DNA of 64,000 nt. Origin: Antitrichia curtipendula. Its lineage: Eukaryota; Streptophyta; Bryopsida; Hypnales; Leucodontaceae. Shown one piece after another: positions 44,930 to 55,848 of this stretch; within the stretch, counting starts at the first letter, position 1; every line of letters starts with the position of its first letter. The DNA lies in contig OX579637.1 of NCBI GenBank assembly GCA_951230915.1, positions 3,162,001 through 3,226,000 of the forward strand, in the 5' to 3' direction. Both the position numbers and the translations under genes were made by a program. The notes beneath the pieces were generated by a model. That model searched no databases. It worked only from the letters and a program-made list of their open reading frames with translations, and was not told the DNA's origin.

Positions 44930-45075
44930 CCTCAATGAATGTGACTTCAGCATGACTCCTACATACTGCTTCATGACTTTAGCATGACTGAGTCCATTGC
45001 TTCATGACTTTGCTCAGACTGACGCGACTCCAAAATGACTTGGACGTGACTCCAAAATGACTTCAACGTCATGTT
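44930..45075. promoter_or_regulatory. ATGACT motif cluster upstream of the CACTA-2 transposase
   Basis: About ten ATGACT/GTGACT words in 145 bp, including ACTCCAAAATGACTT twice. The same words make up the subterminal repeats at both element ends. The cluster lies just 5' of the transposase N-terminal exon (44816, minus strand), in a promoter-proximal place. In En/Spm the partner protein binds both the ends and the element promoter. A similar autoregulatory site is inferred here. Confidence 0.5.
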
Positions 45076-45321
45076 CAACAGTGTCAGCTTTTGACAACAA
45101 ACATTGCATGCTGGACAATTTTGCATTCAGTAACACAAACTGTGATGGCTATACATTGACTGCACACTATTAATTTTGATTCAAATTTGGGTGATATTCC
45201 AGAATGTAGTGTATGGAGGAGGCACAAACAGAAATGTATGAGCCACTGACTTCTGTAGAAAACAATTTGGCATGTGCATGGAATAAAATGAAGAATAGCA
45301 ATCCCAAATACTTTACTTCTT

Positions 45322-45731
45322 TCAGATGAGCATCTCAGGTGCCTCACATTTGTACGCTGAAGGGATATAGTGTTTGAACAAAGGACAGCCTCGGAGTCGA
45401 GATCTACGGTTTCTACATACGAGCATATAGCCTAAGCATTCTGATTTGGGACAGTGGGGTGAGGCTTTAGCGTTGCAGCTACCTCTGATTTCCACAAATC
45501 CTGACGAATACATGCCTTCCATGTGCTTGAATAATCGCGAGGGTCTAATTTGTCCAAGTTCATCACGGATGAAAACATGTCTAATGCTGTATTGAATACC
45601 TGCCATTCTTGTCGCGTGGATGTAAATGCTGGATTGGAAGCACAAACTCCAACGAGGTGTGGACCATGTACAGGAATGGAACTGACATTATGTACACAAG
45701 AAGTGAGAATCTCAGTTTTTGCCATACTCAT
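45322..45731 (-). other. Unassigned coding-like block, possibly 5' exon of the transposase gene
   Basis: Two overlapping minus-strand frames: 45432-45731 (WQVFNTALDMFSSVMNLDKL) and 45322-45645, whose end is Cys-rich (CNAKASPHCPKSECLGYMLV, then CRNRR and CPLF). A frameshift between them could join both. I recognise no family. Overlapping plus-strand frame 45550-45885 is equally unsupported. It could be a captured fragment or chance. Confidence 0.25.
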
Positions 45732-47215
45732 GCGTAGAGATCATGGCACTATTGCTTCGTCCTCCGAATCTAGTGTTCTCATCCTTTGTCTCGTCCTACA
45801 AAACAATGGAGCAACCTTTAGAACTCTCTTCTTCGGCATGTTCTGGAAGGTCCTTCCTCGGCTCCTGAGTATTATCTCAGACTAAACCAATATGCCGTCC
45901 ATAATTACTCAAACGGAGGCCTCTAACATGGATTCAGAACTTGGATTGATGTTGTATCGTCGGTCATATCCTACACTACCGGTGAAGGAATCCCAATTTG
46001 TCGAAACACATTGCACGCACTGATATGGTCTTTCCTATACTAGGTGCATGGTACGTGGACATGGATCCTTAAAATGTGACTTCCATGGGACTGCCGGCAG
46101 AGTCACAAGTCAGTCGACCACATGAATGACGACTACAGAAGGACTTCTACATAAAGACCATGGAGATTCCGGACCAGTGAAGACAAGATGCACTTACCTA
46201 CAGTGAAGTCCCGCGCCAATGTCGATCCACCTCCACGTATAATGCCCTGCCACATTACACATAGGAAGGTTAGTTACGCTACAAAGTATATGTGCAGGCT
46301 GAAACTGCCATCTTGTATGCATATTTGAAGGTGTGATGCATCACCATGGTCTATGCTTGACCTAATACCATCTTTTAGTGACTACAACCATGGATTCATG
46401 GATGATTATCCAATGGGGGACTGGGGAGCGGCAATCATTATTCCATTTTTTTTTAGCTTCGCGATGTCACACACAGTGTCATGTGAAAAGTATTACCTTT
46501 CCTGTGAACGGATAGTCCTAAGGGTTTTGGCGCGTGATTATCATTGAAAATCGTCTATTTTGCACTCATATTCTATTCGATAGAATATGCAATGTTTTGA
46601 AAAAGTCACCACTTGTGTTCACGTATACTCACAGGGGTTGATGCTTCTGATGTCATTCCATGAATGTGAACTATCCTCTTTGCAGGGATAACTGACACAC
46701 GATTCCGGACCATTAGAACTTGTACCTCTGCAGACTGAAGCACTATCGTGTACGACACACAGCTGACGCCTCCACACTTGGAATTTTTTGCAGAAGTCAT
46801 TTACGAGTTCTGGATCTCATATCGTAACAGAGAAATGACTCCACAAAGTCATTCACAAGTCGTGAAGTAATTTGAATGACTTCAGGGTGACTTCAAGGTG
46901 ACTGGCCTTTGACGTCATAGCGGTTTCTCCAGAAGTGGACTCACAGGCGGGGAGGCCGCCGCCTTCCAGTCCGTGCACATTAAATTCCACGCCGACAGCT
47001 AAGAGTGCAGGTGGCATTCATCATTGGGTCCTCAATGATTTTAGAACCGGGAGAGACGCACTTCAATGGAGATGAGCACTTGCTCGGTGGAGCGGGCTGT
47101 GTTTACTATGGAGGAGCGCAGCACTCCCGCCGCCAAATCCAGTCATTTATGATCGGTTTAGAACACCTCAAAAACCATCATTTCACTGATCACTCACTTG
47201 CAAATTTGCCTTGAC
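45732..47215. other. Central spacer of CACTA-2
   Basis: About 1.5 kb between the divergent genes. It contains scattered GTGACT/ATGACT motifs (clusters at about 46070-46145 and 46830-46920). No supported exon. It is likely to hold the promoter of the plus-strand gene. Confidence 0.45.
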
Positions 47216-47218
47216 AAC

Positions 47219-47500
47219 ACAAAGATTGGAGGAACTTATAGAGTTACAGATGGATCACGCATTCCACAGGACGACACAGGAAACACAACGTGAGCTCCGC
47301 GATAGGGTGGGCAAGTGATTTGTCCCAGCTTTGATCAGGTGAATTGAAGAAAGTGCGTGAATTCAAGCGTTGGCGACGCTCATGGAGTCACCACCAGAGA
47401 GCCCGCCTCATCCGAAGACTGACTACAAGCTCTTGCGAGACCAAAAGAAGGTGGAGATGCTCATGGCCCTGGAACCTGTACTGCGCGCCAGGCAGGAGTT
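47219..47500 (+). other. Possible early exons of the CACTA-2 plus-strand gene
   Basis: Two short charged helical frames: RLEELIELQMDH followed by ETQRELRDRVGK at about 47225-47315, and TDYKLLRDQKKVEMLMALEP at about 47415-47475. Both look like coiled-coil coding sequence on the same strand as the downstream conserved exons. Splice borders are not clear. No family recognised. Confidence 0.3.
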
Positions 47501-48332
47501 GTAAGTTGCGGTTCCCCTCGGAAGTCTTGTGAACTTCTCAAAGTTGTGGTTCTTGCATGCATGCAGTCCCTTCCAAAGTCATGAACGGTCTTCTCTAGCT
47601 TGGTGCATGCATGCAATGCCTCCCCCTCGTCACTATTTTTGTACAATTACAGTACAGAAGGTTGAAGCTCCTAAATTGACAACCAGTATCCCTATTGTGT
47701 ACGCTAAGTCAGATGTTCGGTCATCTTCTAACTACACAATGTCCTATGGTGCTTTGAAATTTTTTTTGGGGAGGGTCAATGTATCGGCGTCATAGTGTTT
47801 TTAGTATCAAGGCATTAATTTTGCCGCCGTCATTTTTCTTGGGTGGCGTGAAGTCGTTCCCTAGTCGCGATGAAGTCACGTTCTAGAGCTTACGACTTTG
47901 ACGTGACTACAGTGAAGTCAGGAAGCAGTTGTGAGAGAGTCGCGCGCTTGGAAGAATGGGCCTAGAAGCCGTTTCCGTTGCCGGTCCACGTGGAACCTAG
48001 TGCCACTGGGTGTGCGCCTTTGAAGAGGCTAGCGAGAAACCCTAATGGCACACACTTGCATTGTCTTGTTTTACGAACATGGTAGTGAGACATTTTTCTT
48101 GATTTTCAGAGCGAGAGGGGTGCTCGTGTATGCTTTAGCGTCTCCTGATTTCTTCGAGTTCTTGCGAGTTCTCCACAGTGTAGATTACCCACTTGTTGCG
48201 CGGTGGAATTGCAGGGACGGCGACAAAGCAAGGAAGAAGCCGCCCCGTCATGCCATTGCCGAGAGGAAGACAAAGGACGCGCTTCTCCACAGGCGGACAA
48301 TTCTCCCGAGGCGAGGCCTTCGAGGACGCATA

Positions 48333-48510
48333 ATGAAGCAGCAGAGCGCAGCAAGCAACCGCGGAGATCGGCCAAATTCCGAAATGGCAAGCGAGCGGGA
48401 CTCCTCCTCTGAGGCAACAGAGTCCAATGACGAGGCCATCGCAGAAGGTATGTTGCACCTTGCAATCGCTTGTGACCTTGAGCGGCAATTCAAGGATGCA
48501 GATGGCACAG
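48333..48510 (+). CDS. CACTA-2 plus-strand gene, acidic N-terminal exon
   Basis: From an ATG at 48333 (MKQQSAASNRGDRPNSEMAS) through SERDSSSEATESNDEAIAEG to a CACAG|GTAATT donor at 48510. The open frame extends upstream to 48045 and could be 5' untranslated or extra N-terminus. The disordered, acidic, Ser-rich composition matches the start of other CACTA partner proteins. No domain. Confidence 0.4.
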
Positions 48511-48924
48511 GTAATTTCTTAAACAAGGATTCCCTGTTGTGGTTTGAGGGTTTTTGGCACTGCATTTTGCGTTGTCGTAGGAAGACATATGCGGCTGCTG
48601 ACTGCGACACGGCTCAGTTATAAGCGTCCTAGTCTCGCGCTTCTGAATGCACTTGCCGAACCAGCAAATTCGTTACTGATTGGTTTCAGAAATCAGCGGC
48701 AATGCGTACATGTTCATTTTGTGCATCTTTCAAGTTTTTTCTAAGTGCAACTTCAAGTCGCCTGGCTCATTGCTGTAATGCGCTTCTTCTGTGACTACAG
48801 TTAAAACCCCGTTACAAATAATTTAGTTGCTTGTCCGGCCCCGGGATTAGGATCCTTCCTCAGTGGCACTCACTTTTTGGCAGAAAAACTAACTAGCGCG
48901 TGCGGTGCTCCTACCTTTGTGCAG

Positions 48925-49210
48925 ATGACATTCAGTCGCGAGAAGACTCCAGCAACGACGACATGGAGGAGAGCGAACCTCTGTTGAATCGCAGGTCCAA
49001 GCGGGCGAAATTTGGTGGCCCTCTAAATTGCCAGCGAAGGAGAAGTCTGTGAAGGCGTTGGAGTCGGGATGTCCACCAAGGGCGACTCCGTACGCACTAG
49101 GCTGGACGTGGCAGCCGACTCAGTGGATGCCCGCACAGTCCTCCCAACCACCACCCACTTGGAATGGGCCTCAACCACCCATGACTGTAGTGCCATGGTC
49201 CGAGAGTGCT
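48925..49210 (+). pseudogene. CACTA-2 plus-strand gene, second acidic/basic exon
   Basis: Follows a TTTGTGCAG acceptor. It begins DDIQSREDSSNDDMEESEPL, then RRSKRAKFGG, an evident nuclear-localisation-like basic patch. The sequence continues in another frame as LPAKEKSVKALESG and a Pro/Trp-rich stretch to 49225, so a frameshift near 49030 is likely. No catalytic domain. Confidence 0.4.
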
Positions 49211-49212
49211 AG

Positions 49213-49752
49213 AGGATCTTTATAGGATAGTGAAGATAGGGCTTTGCAGAGGAAGCGTATAGTATAAGGAGCCAGAATCGCGAAGCGGAAGGGAAGAAGC
49301 CAAATTATATTGTTGTTGGCGAAGGTGGTGAAGTAGATGCAGGGTATAAGGGAAAAAACGCCTGGGATGAGGCAATTTGGGACTATACCTTAAGGATGCT
49401 GGATATGTCTTGCACTACTTGGTCCAAGCAGGACCCTTACGCTGTTCGTAAGCTCAGAGAAGCTTTGGAAAGTGAGTTTGAATACAGGGGTCAACCCCTC
49501 AGCTTGGTGGGCTTCAAAATTGCCATAATCAAGTTTATGAAGTTTGAGCGATCTCGCTTGAAGGTGAAGTGGCTAGCAGGACAGGTCGATTGCCCTGACC
49601 ACATCAATGGTTCGCAGTGGGGGAGGTTGAAAGACTACTGGGACACACCTGCCTACCATATGAAGTCGCTGAAAATGAAATCCGCTCGGCAAAGTGTGAA
49701 GCCAAGCCACGTCGTGGGAAGGAAAGGGAAAGCTGGCAAGGAGGCTGCCTTG
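49213..49752 (+). CDS. CACTA-2 Transposase_24-like core exon
   Basis: The frame becomes coherent at about 49285 (GKKPNYIVVGEGGEVDAGYK) and runs to a CTTG|GTAAGT donor at 49752. Core: WDEAIWDYTLRMLD, W.KQDPYAVRKLREALESEF, EYRGQPLSLVGFKIAIIKFM, RLKVKWLAG, WGRLKDYWDTP, then a MKSLKMKSARQS basic segment. This follows plant transposase Ptta/En/Spm (Transposase_24, PF03004): charged W.....lr..F...g..l......i...l...R...K.........W..L..........k....n..R. Such proteins bind subterminal DNA. It is the best-preserved part of this gene. CACTA-1 has the equivalent at about 30.6-31.0 kb. Confidence 0.65.
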
Positions 49753-49889
49753 GTAAGTACCTGGCTGTCCTAGGTTTTTTTTCTGATTTTTCTTGCTACC
49801 TTTATTTCTTCTGAGATGTGTGAACGTCATAGCACTGGAGCAAACTGAAAATGCCATTGATTTGCCTTTTGTGGCATTGGATTGTGCAG

Positions 49890-49973
49890 AGAGAATCCCG
49901 GGAAACGACTCCAGGGATCACTGATCTAGCAGAAGGATTCAACTTCACTCCACCCGCTTGTGAAGGGAGACCA
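49890..49973 (+). CDS. CACTA-2 plus-strand gene, small exon
   Basis: 84 bp between GATTGTGCAG and CCA|GTAAGT, open in frame: RESRETTPGITDLAEGFNFT. Too short for any domain. Good splice borders and strand support it. Confidence 0.55.
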
Positions 49974-50264
49974 GTAAGTGCTTTGTCAACCATTGTCTTC
50001 CCCCCCACTGTCTTTTTGTTTTAGTTGTGTGTGCGCATCATTGAGCAGGGGTTTCTTCTTTCTGTAGTTGCATTGCAGTCACTTTGAAGTTGTATGACCC
50101 AATAGGAGTTCTGAGAAAGTCATTTTTTTCCATTGTCACTACGGCATGACTGTGCTATGACTACGGCATGACTGTAGTGTGGCTGCGCAATTTTGTGAAT
50201 ACATATGGATGACTAATCGCGTGAATCTTGACCTATATGGTTGTTCATAAGCTGTCTGACGCAG

Positions 50265-51235
50265 GGGACAACAGTCTACGCTCCACGGTTGAGTCTTTGA
50301 AGCGCGATGTGGACGCTAAGTTCACTCAAATCATAGCAACTACCACGGCCCAAGCATCTGCAATTGACGACCTGAAGCTGATGTTTGCGGATTTCTTGGG
50401 AAAGTCAAAGGGGACCACAGTAGACAGCCCATCCATCACTGAATCAGCAATTGAAAATGAGGACTCTAATGGGGCCACAGATGGAGGCGCATTAACAGAG
50501 AACCCGCAACCGCGGAGGAAGGGCTACCTCATCAAGAAACACAGTGCTCAGCCTTTAGGTAAGTCGCGGAGTAAGGTGATTGCTGATGACGGTGACCAGT
50601 TGGCGTCGAAGGCAGCAGTGACATTGTCGGACGAGTTTGAAGTGCCGGAGGTTCACTTACAGAAACCTCTGTCGCCGCGCTGGAAGGTGGAGGATCGCGA
50701 CCCGTCCTCTCCGAAGTTGCAGGCAGGGGTGAAGCCGTCTGAAGAAGATGGTTCCATCGCCAATGCTGTGGCAGAGCATGTGGTTACTTCAGCTGCAGCA
50801 GGTTCCCCCGACTGCTACATTTTGTTGCTGGACAAGCCTAGACCGCGTACAGGTCTTGCGACTGACGCTGAGCATGAACCTGACCACAGTGAGGATCAAT
50901 GTGTTGGCTTTGTGGACCAGCCAGAGAAAATATGCTCCACACCAGAAACTACGGTTTCTCTTGTGACACCAGAAGCTGATGTTTCTCCTGTGACAGGTGC
51001 TGATGATTCTCTTGCCAAGGTGCTCGAAGGGAATCCGGTTGGTGCTGCCAACACCCATTCCTCCAAGGAGCGCACCATGGATTGTGGCAATGCGGAGGTC
51101 AATCCAGATGAAGGAGGTGAGGGAGGTTTAGCGGTCTTCACTGTTGACCATGCTACGACAGCTAATGTTGCACATGTGCCGGCTCGGAAGGCTAAGAAAG
51201 CTTCTAAGTTCGCTTCTAAGATTTGTATGTCGTAG
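50265..51235 (+). CDS. CACTA-2 plus-strand gene, long coiled-coil/disordered exon
   Basis: Begins after a TCTGACGCAG acceptor. It opens with a helical heptad segment (STVESLKRDVDAKFTQII ... AIDDLKLMFADFL), a likely dimerisation coiled coil, then a long acidic Pro/Ser/Thr-rich disordered stretch with basic patches (QPRRKGYLIKK) and a Lys-rich end (ARKAKKASKF). The frame closes at TAG 51233-51235. CACTA partner proteins commonly join a Transposase_24 core to such a region. The open reading frame of more than 320 codons is well above chance. The upstream ATG at 50228 lies in intron. Confidence 0.6.
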
Positions 51236-51342
51236 CCCCCAATTCCTTCTGCATCCGTTCCCGGGGTTCCTTTCCTCACCTGGCAGGACCTCGTGACTAA
51301 TAGGATGGGCGGTTGTAGGCCTGTAGTTCACATGCTCCGAAG

Positions 51343-52079
51343 TTGATCATTTTCAACGTTCAAGTAACCCTTCTGGACTGTAGAATGCTTTTTGCTGCCA
51401 ACCCAAATACTAGCATCCGTGTTAGCAGGACAACAAAGTCTCATAGAGTAGTTTATCATCTTTGGCTTAAACATTTTCTGGCCCGTTGCTTCTCACATTT
51501 CAAAGTAGCGTTTTGGGGTAGCAGGAGCGCTCCGTACATGTCAGATGTGGTTCCTGCAATGTTGGGAGGGTTCTACAGTCATGCCTCTGACAAGGATCCC
51601 CTCTTCTGCTGGTCCTGTACTGGTAATTCTACAAGTGGAGGAGAACAAGGTAATGGGAATTTGGAGGAGAAGCACTTATCCGTAGTCTATGGCCACTTGG
51701 CCAGTACCCTGAGTTCACGAAGGAGAACAAGTTAATTGTGGATAGTAAGAGTTGTAGGGTTGCTTGCAACACGGAAAAGAATGTGGTCATCACGAACCCA
51801 TTCTATGTAAAGTGGTTGCGCACCGTAGTTGACGACAGAGAATATCTGAAGTTTTATCTGTGGCCCGTCTTGGAAGCTTTTTGGAGGTGTCCAAACGTCA
51901 GTGCCTTCCGCGCAAAGTACCCTAAAGTGCACAACAAGTCCAAGTCCAAGTGGCTTCAAACCAAGATCCGTAGAAATGGATATCATTTTTGTGAAACGGT
52001 AGGAGGTGAGGGGATTTGCCTCCCAGCCGGTTTCAAGCACCAAGCGACCCTCACCTTCAACACTACTTCACATGTTTAA
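51343..52079 (+). pseudogene. CACTA-2 plus-strand gene, 3' coding blocks
   Basis: Two plus-strand frames, 51343-51735 and 51738-52079. The coherent part reads KENKLIVDSKSCRVACNTEK from about 51725, then NPFYVKWLRTVVDDREYLKF, SKWLQTKIRRNGYHF and ends before an intron with TGTCTGTGCAG at 52101. A frame change occurs near 51720. I do not recognise the fold. Intermediate sequence may include introns. Confidence 0.35.
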
Positions 52080-52101
52080 CTTCTGTCCCGTGTCTGTGCA
52101 G

Positions 52102-52179
52102 GGAAGGACGGGGAAGCAAAACACCAGTTCAAAGACGGCCTTTGCCACGGAGAAGAAACATGATGCTGCATCAAAGAAG
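52102..52179 (+). CDS. CACTA-2 plus-strand gene, small basic exon
   Basis: 78 bp between TGTCTGTGCAG and AAG|GTACGG, reading GRTGKQNTSSKTAFATEKKH and ending DAASKK. Basic, no domain. Borders are good. Confidence 0.5.
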
Positions 52180-53452
52180 GTACGGTCATTTACACACTCA
52201 CCTCATGTTGTCCGCAGCATGCCCACCCTGCAGTTGCGTTGTTGTCGTGTATGAGTCACCAGGGAGTCGTGTTGCAGTCGTGACTACTCTAAAACTGTTA
52301 TTTGAGTGAGGTTGCAGTCGTGAATTCCATCCGTCACTTCATCATGACTGCAGTATTCTTCAATGTCGCCCTCACGCGCCCGGGTCTGGTCTCTGTTCAG
52401 TTGTCTGGATGTCGTAAAGTCTAGTCACCATGAACTTGTCCTTCATGTTACGAGCGGAAGAAGTATTCAATTATGCTACAATTACGCTTCGGTGTGCTTA
52501 GAGTAATTGAAGAAGTGGATGCATTAGGGCGTGCGGTCCCTTGGATTCATGTATGTTGTCCACATCATGTGTATTCATTCAGTTATGATGGTAGCCCCTA
52601 CAATTTCTAGCGCAGTAGGCTGTATGTTGTTCAGGCAACGTGACTCCACTCTGCCACGGTTTCTAGGGAGAAGGTGATTGTAGAGTCGATGAGTGTGTGC
52701 TCGTCTATGCGAATTACTATTTTTACAGGAGACGTAGTGCTAGAGAGGTTCTAGTTTTGCAGGGGAAAGCATGCATGTCTACACTAAGTCAAGCAAGCAA
52801 TTGCTTTTTGTGGAGCAAACTCACCCTTCAGACGTGTTTTTGTTGTGTGCAAGTCACTTTGAAGTCGTGCTGCAGCCGTGACTTCTATACAACTTCTGTC
52901 CAGTGTCTTTGCAGTCGTGAATTGCGTCCGCAACTGCTTCTTGACTTTAGTAAGCTTGAATGTAGCATAGAAGCACTCGGGTCTTACGTGTGTGTTGGAG
53001 TGCTTTCGGTTAAGTCTTCTCATACAGAATTGTTCTTCATGTACGATAAGGGGAGATGACACAGTCTGTCACGCTACGTTGGGCTTACAGTAAGTCAGCA
53101 TGTCCGGAATTCATAGTGGTTTTAGGGCGGGTCAATGAGGGGCAGTAGCTTCATGCTTGTTAATTCAATTGTGATGGTAGTCCTTGTAGATTCACTCACA
53201 GTAGGCTTTCACATTGTTCATACTTGAATTCATTGTAGCAGGGTTTTATAGAGCAGTCCAGGTCACTGTACTACTGGTTTAAAGTCAAATGGCACTGAAG
53301 TTCTACTTCCGTAGGGAAAAATGACCGTACTAAGTCATGTGGCAGTGACATTGAAGTCACGTTATGCGATGTATTGTAGGTGCGCAATGACTGTAGACGC
53401 AGCCTCCGTAATTGCGCCTTAAGTGAACTGATTTTTGTCTTGCATGCCACAG

Positions 53453-53727
53453 AGTTTCAACATTGGCAACGAAGTCTTACTGATGAACCCACGTGCTGTG
53501 CGACAGAAGGTGGCAGTTGGAAAGGTTAGTGGATTTCACGGGTCTCACAAGTTTCATGGAGCAGAAATTCCACCATTGTGGTTGAAGGTGGACATCCGTG
53601 AAGCGCTTCAAATTGGGTGGCCCTCATGTTTCCCAATGACGCAGCTGACATGACGTTGATAGAGCATGCGAAGGGGTCTTCCGCAATTTGGAACCAGAAG
53701 TACGTCAAGCAAGCAATTGGCACTTGA
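53453..53727 (+). pseudogene. CACTA-2 plus-strand gene, C-terminal exon (DUF8039-like)
   Basis: After a GCATGCCACAG acceptor: FNIGNEVLLMNPRAVRQKVA, VGKVSGFHG, HGAEIPPLWLKVDIREALQ. A one-base frame change then leads to MFPNDAADMTLIEHAKGSSA, IWNQKYVKQA and TGA at 53727. In plant CACTA partner proteins the C-terminal DUF8039-type domain reads ..vA.G.v.......hg..l.....V.V.......L..P.......tl.dA.g..v.W....v, which fits this order. The frame change near 53620 may be a real lesion. Confidence 0.5.
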
Positions 53728-53911
53728 TGTAGGGTATACAATTGTGTTTGCTAATATTGGAGCCCTTAGGACGACTTGGTGGATGCCATGTATGTAGGGG
53801 CTGCGGTTTTCTCCTGCTCCTTTCCTTGTGAAATGCAGAACCTTCTTTCAAACTGCATGCCCAGCTAATATGCCCCATTGTTGTCAGTAGTCAAGCGCAT
53901 TCATGTTTTGG

Positions 53912-53990
53912 ACTACTCCCTGCGTGTTAGAAATGTGTTTTAATTTTGTTTTGAAGTATTCCCTGCGTGTTAGCAATGTGTTTTCATTTC
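53912..53990. repeat. Short direct repeat
   Basis: TCCCTGCGTGTTAGAAATGT and TCCCTGCGTGTTAGCAATGT occur about 40 bp apart, each followed by GTTTT.ATTT. A local tandem duplication in the CACTA-2 right arm. Confidence 0.75.
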
Positions 53991-54218
53991 TGAACCCGTG
54001 ATGAGGTCGTCATTTGATTTCCATGAACGCTCACACTTGTCTCCGCATTCTGTAGTCGTGACTACAGCACTACTTCAGAATAACTGCACATGCTTTTGTT
54101 ACGCAACTCTAGGGTGACTGTAGTATGACTTGTGCATGACCTATTTGTGTCAACCCCTTATTGTCCATGTCACATTCATCCGCGACTACACAATGACTGT
54201 AGCATGACTTTTGGAAAA

Positions 54219-54672
54219 CGTCCACATCAGATTCACGAGGGGTCACTCTCAACTGTGATGTGACTGCATTGTGACCGCGCGAGGAATGTCCACGTCAGAT
54301 TTTACACGGGTAAAACGCAACTGTAAAATGACTGCCGCAACTGCATTCGTTATGTCCACGTGAAATTTAGAAGGGGTAGGACGTCACTCTAAAATGACTC
54401 CTCCATGACTGCAATAGCAAGTCCACGTCAGATTTTAGAAGGGTCAGACGCAACTCCAAAATGACTTCACCGTGACTACCTCGAGGATGTCCACGTCAGA
54501 TTAAAAAGGGGTCAAATGCAACTCCAAAATGACTTCACTGTGACTGCCTCGAAGATGTCCACATCAGATTAAAAAGGGGTCAAATGCAACTCCAAAATGA
54601 CTTCATCGTGATTGCGCTTCCATTGTCCACGTCAGATTTATCAGGGGTCAAGCAGTTGTCCACCTAGTCCAA
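54219..54672. repeat. 67-bp tandem array in the right subterminal region of CACTA-2
   Basis: Seven consecutive units of 66-68 bp (first slightly longer, last truncated), each starting GTCCACGTCAGATT or a variant, followed by AGGGGTCAAA.GCAACTCC, AAAATGACTTCA..GTGACT and a short variable end. Each unit holds two ATGACT/GTGACT motifs in fixed spacing. The array ends 15-20 bp before the inserted LTR-ORF element at 54693. Likely a multimeric binding platform for the partner protein. Confidence 0.85.
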
Positions 54673-54687
54673 AAAAGCCCTCCCTTT

Positions 54688-54692
54688 CCACA
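54688..54692. repeat. Target site duplication CCACA (left)
   Basis: CCACA at 54688-54692 recurs at 58082-58086 and brackets the 3,389-bp element. CACTA-2 sequence resumes after it (TGGCAATATAAAACC). Confidence 0.85.
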
Positions 54693-54997
54693 TGTCGCAA
54701 CCAGAATTTTTGATTTTCAGTTATTTATCTAAAAAAGGGAACAGAAACTATCAATTAGTATCTAAGTTTGGTTTAGAAACAGCAGAGGACGGAAAATTAG
54801 GAACGACATTGAAATAGTGGAATAGTTGGAATGAATCCGATCTTAGTGGTGACACCTAGGAACCGGATTGGAATCGGATCCTTGTCCGGAAGTAGTACTG
54901 GACCGGATTGGGAGTGGAGAACCAGATTAGGGTTAGACCGGATTGGTGGGACCGGACCGGTAAACGTCATCATGACGATTTTTAGGTCAGAAGAGAC

Positions 54998-55004
54998 TAT
55001 AAAA
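54998..55004 (+). promoter_or_regulatory. TATA box of the embedded ORF, copy 3
   Basis: TATAAAA within GACTATAAAAGCCC, 260 bp before the ORF start. A CT-rich leader and transcription-start-like region follow. Confidence 0.6.
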
Positions 55005-55263
55005 GCCCAGGACCTCCTCAGTCACTCTCCATTTCCAAACGCTGTTTGGTGAGAGTGTTCTTGAGCGCTCCTTGTTTTCAAGCAACAGCGTGCGCGTGTG
55101 TGTGTGAGCGGTAGAGGTGTGCTGCAGGGTAGGTTTCCGGTAGCATACCGATCGCTGTACAGGTTTCCGGTTGAGATCGGAGAGAGAAAGTGAGAACGGG
55201 ACGTGCGGCTAGGATTGTGTGAGGTAGAATCGGAAAGGACTGTCTTAGATCTAGTCTGTGTCC

Positions 55264-55848
55264 ATGCCGCAGCTCAGGCGGAACAGACCAGGGCCATCCA
55301 CGTCATCGGCTCCGGTCAAACTCCGGAAGGTCGTTCCGGTTCTCCCTTCGACAGAGGAGGAGATGGAGATGCTCCGGTTGGATCTCAACCGGATGGGGTG
55401 CCAGGGTTTGCTCGACAAACCCTGGGGTTTTAAGGACGAGCGGATGGTGAAGGAGACCTAGGGGAAGTGGACGAACCAGTTCGACAACATCATTCGCTGT
55501 GTTCCGGCGCAATGGACGGAAGAGATCTGGAGAGAAGTCTACAAATTCCGGGCAGGAGGGCACGGAATGGCGAACCGGAAGGACGAGTACGTCCGGGGCA
55601 AGTTCCGAGGAGCGGTCAACCCCAAGGACGGATACGCGGTGGAAGACTGCATCAACGACCGGCACCGGAAACTTCTCCAATTCTTGATCCCGATTCTACA
55701 TCCGGAGAAGCCGACAAGGGTGACAATCACCCTCGGCAACACCATTTTCGGTGCCCTGAGCGGTGACCGGAAAGCGGACTGGGCCCAGATCATGTTCGAT
55801 CTGGTGGCCCAGTTGGTGACGAGGGTCGGAAGGAGTAGGCTGACACCC
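55264..55848 (+). pseudogene. LTR-ORF family protein, N-terminal domain (copy 3)
   Basis: ATG 55264 (MPQLRRNRPGPSTSS) aligns with the starts of copies 2 and 4. Conserved blocks: MGCQGLLDKPWGF, WTEEIW, NPKDGYAVEDCI, LLQFLIPILHPEKPTRVTIT, NTIFGAL, ADWAQIMFDLVAQL. A TAG at 55459-55461 replaces a residue that is Leu in copy 2. The frame is lost after RSRLTPV, where an extra dinucleotide (GTGTGT) shifts translation into the downstream frame. Function unknown. See copy 2 for the faint Transposase_32 resemblance. Confidence 0.72.

Noticed and set aside
48106..48610. Several overlapping minus-strand frames of about 120 residues
   Set aside because: They are shadows of the plus-strand acidic exon in GC-richer DNA, with no motifs.
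54219..54672. CRISPR-like array
   Set aside because: Units are contiguous tandem repeats without unique spacers, in a plant transposon arm.
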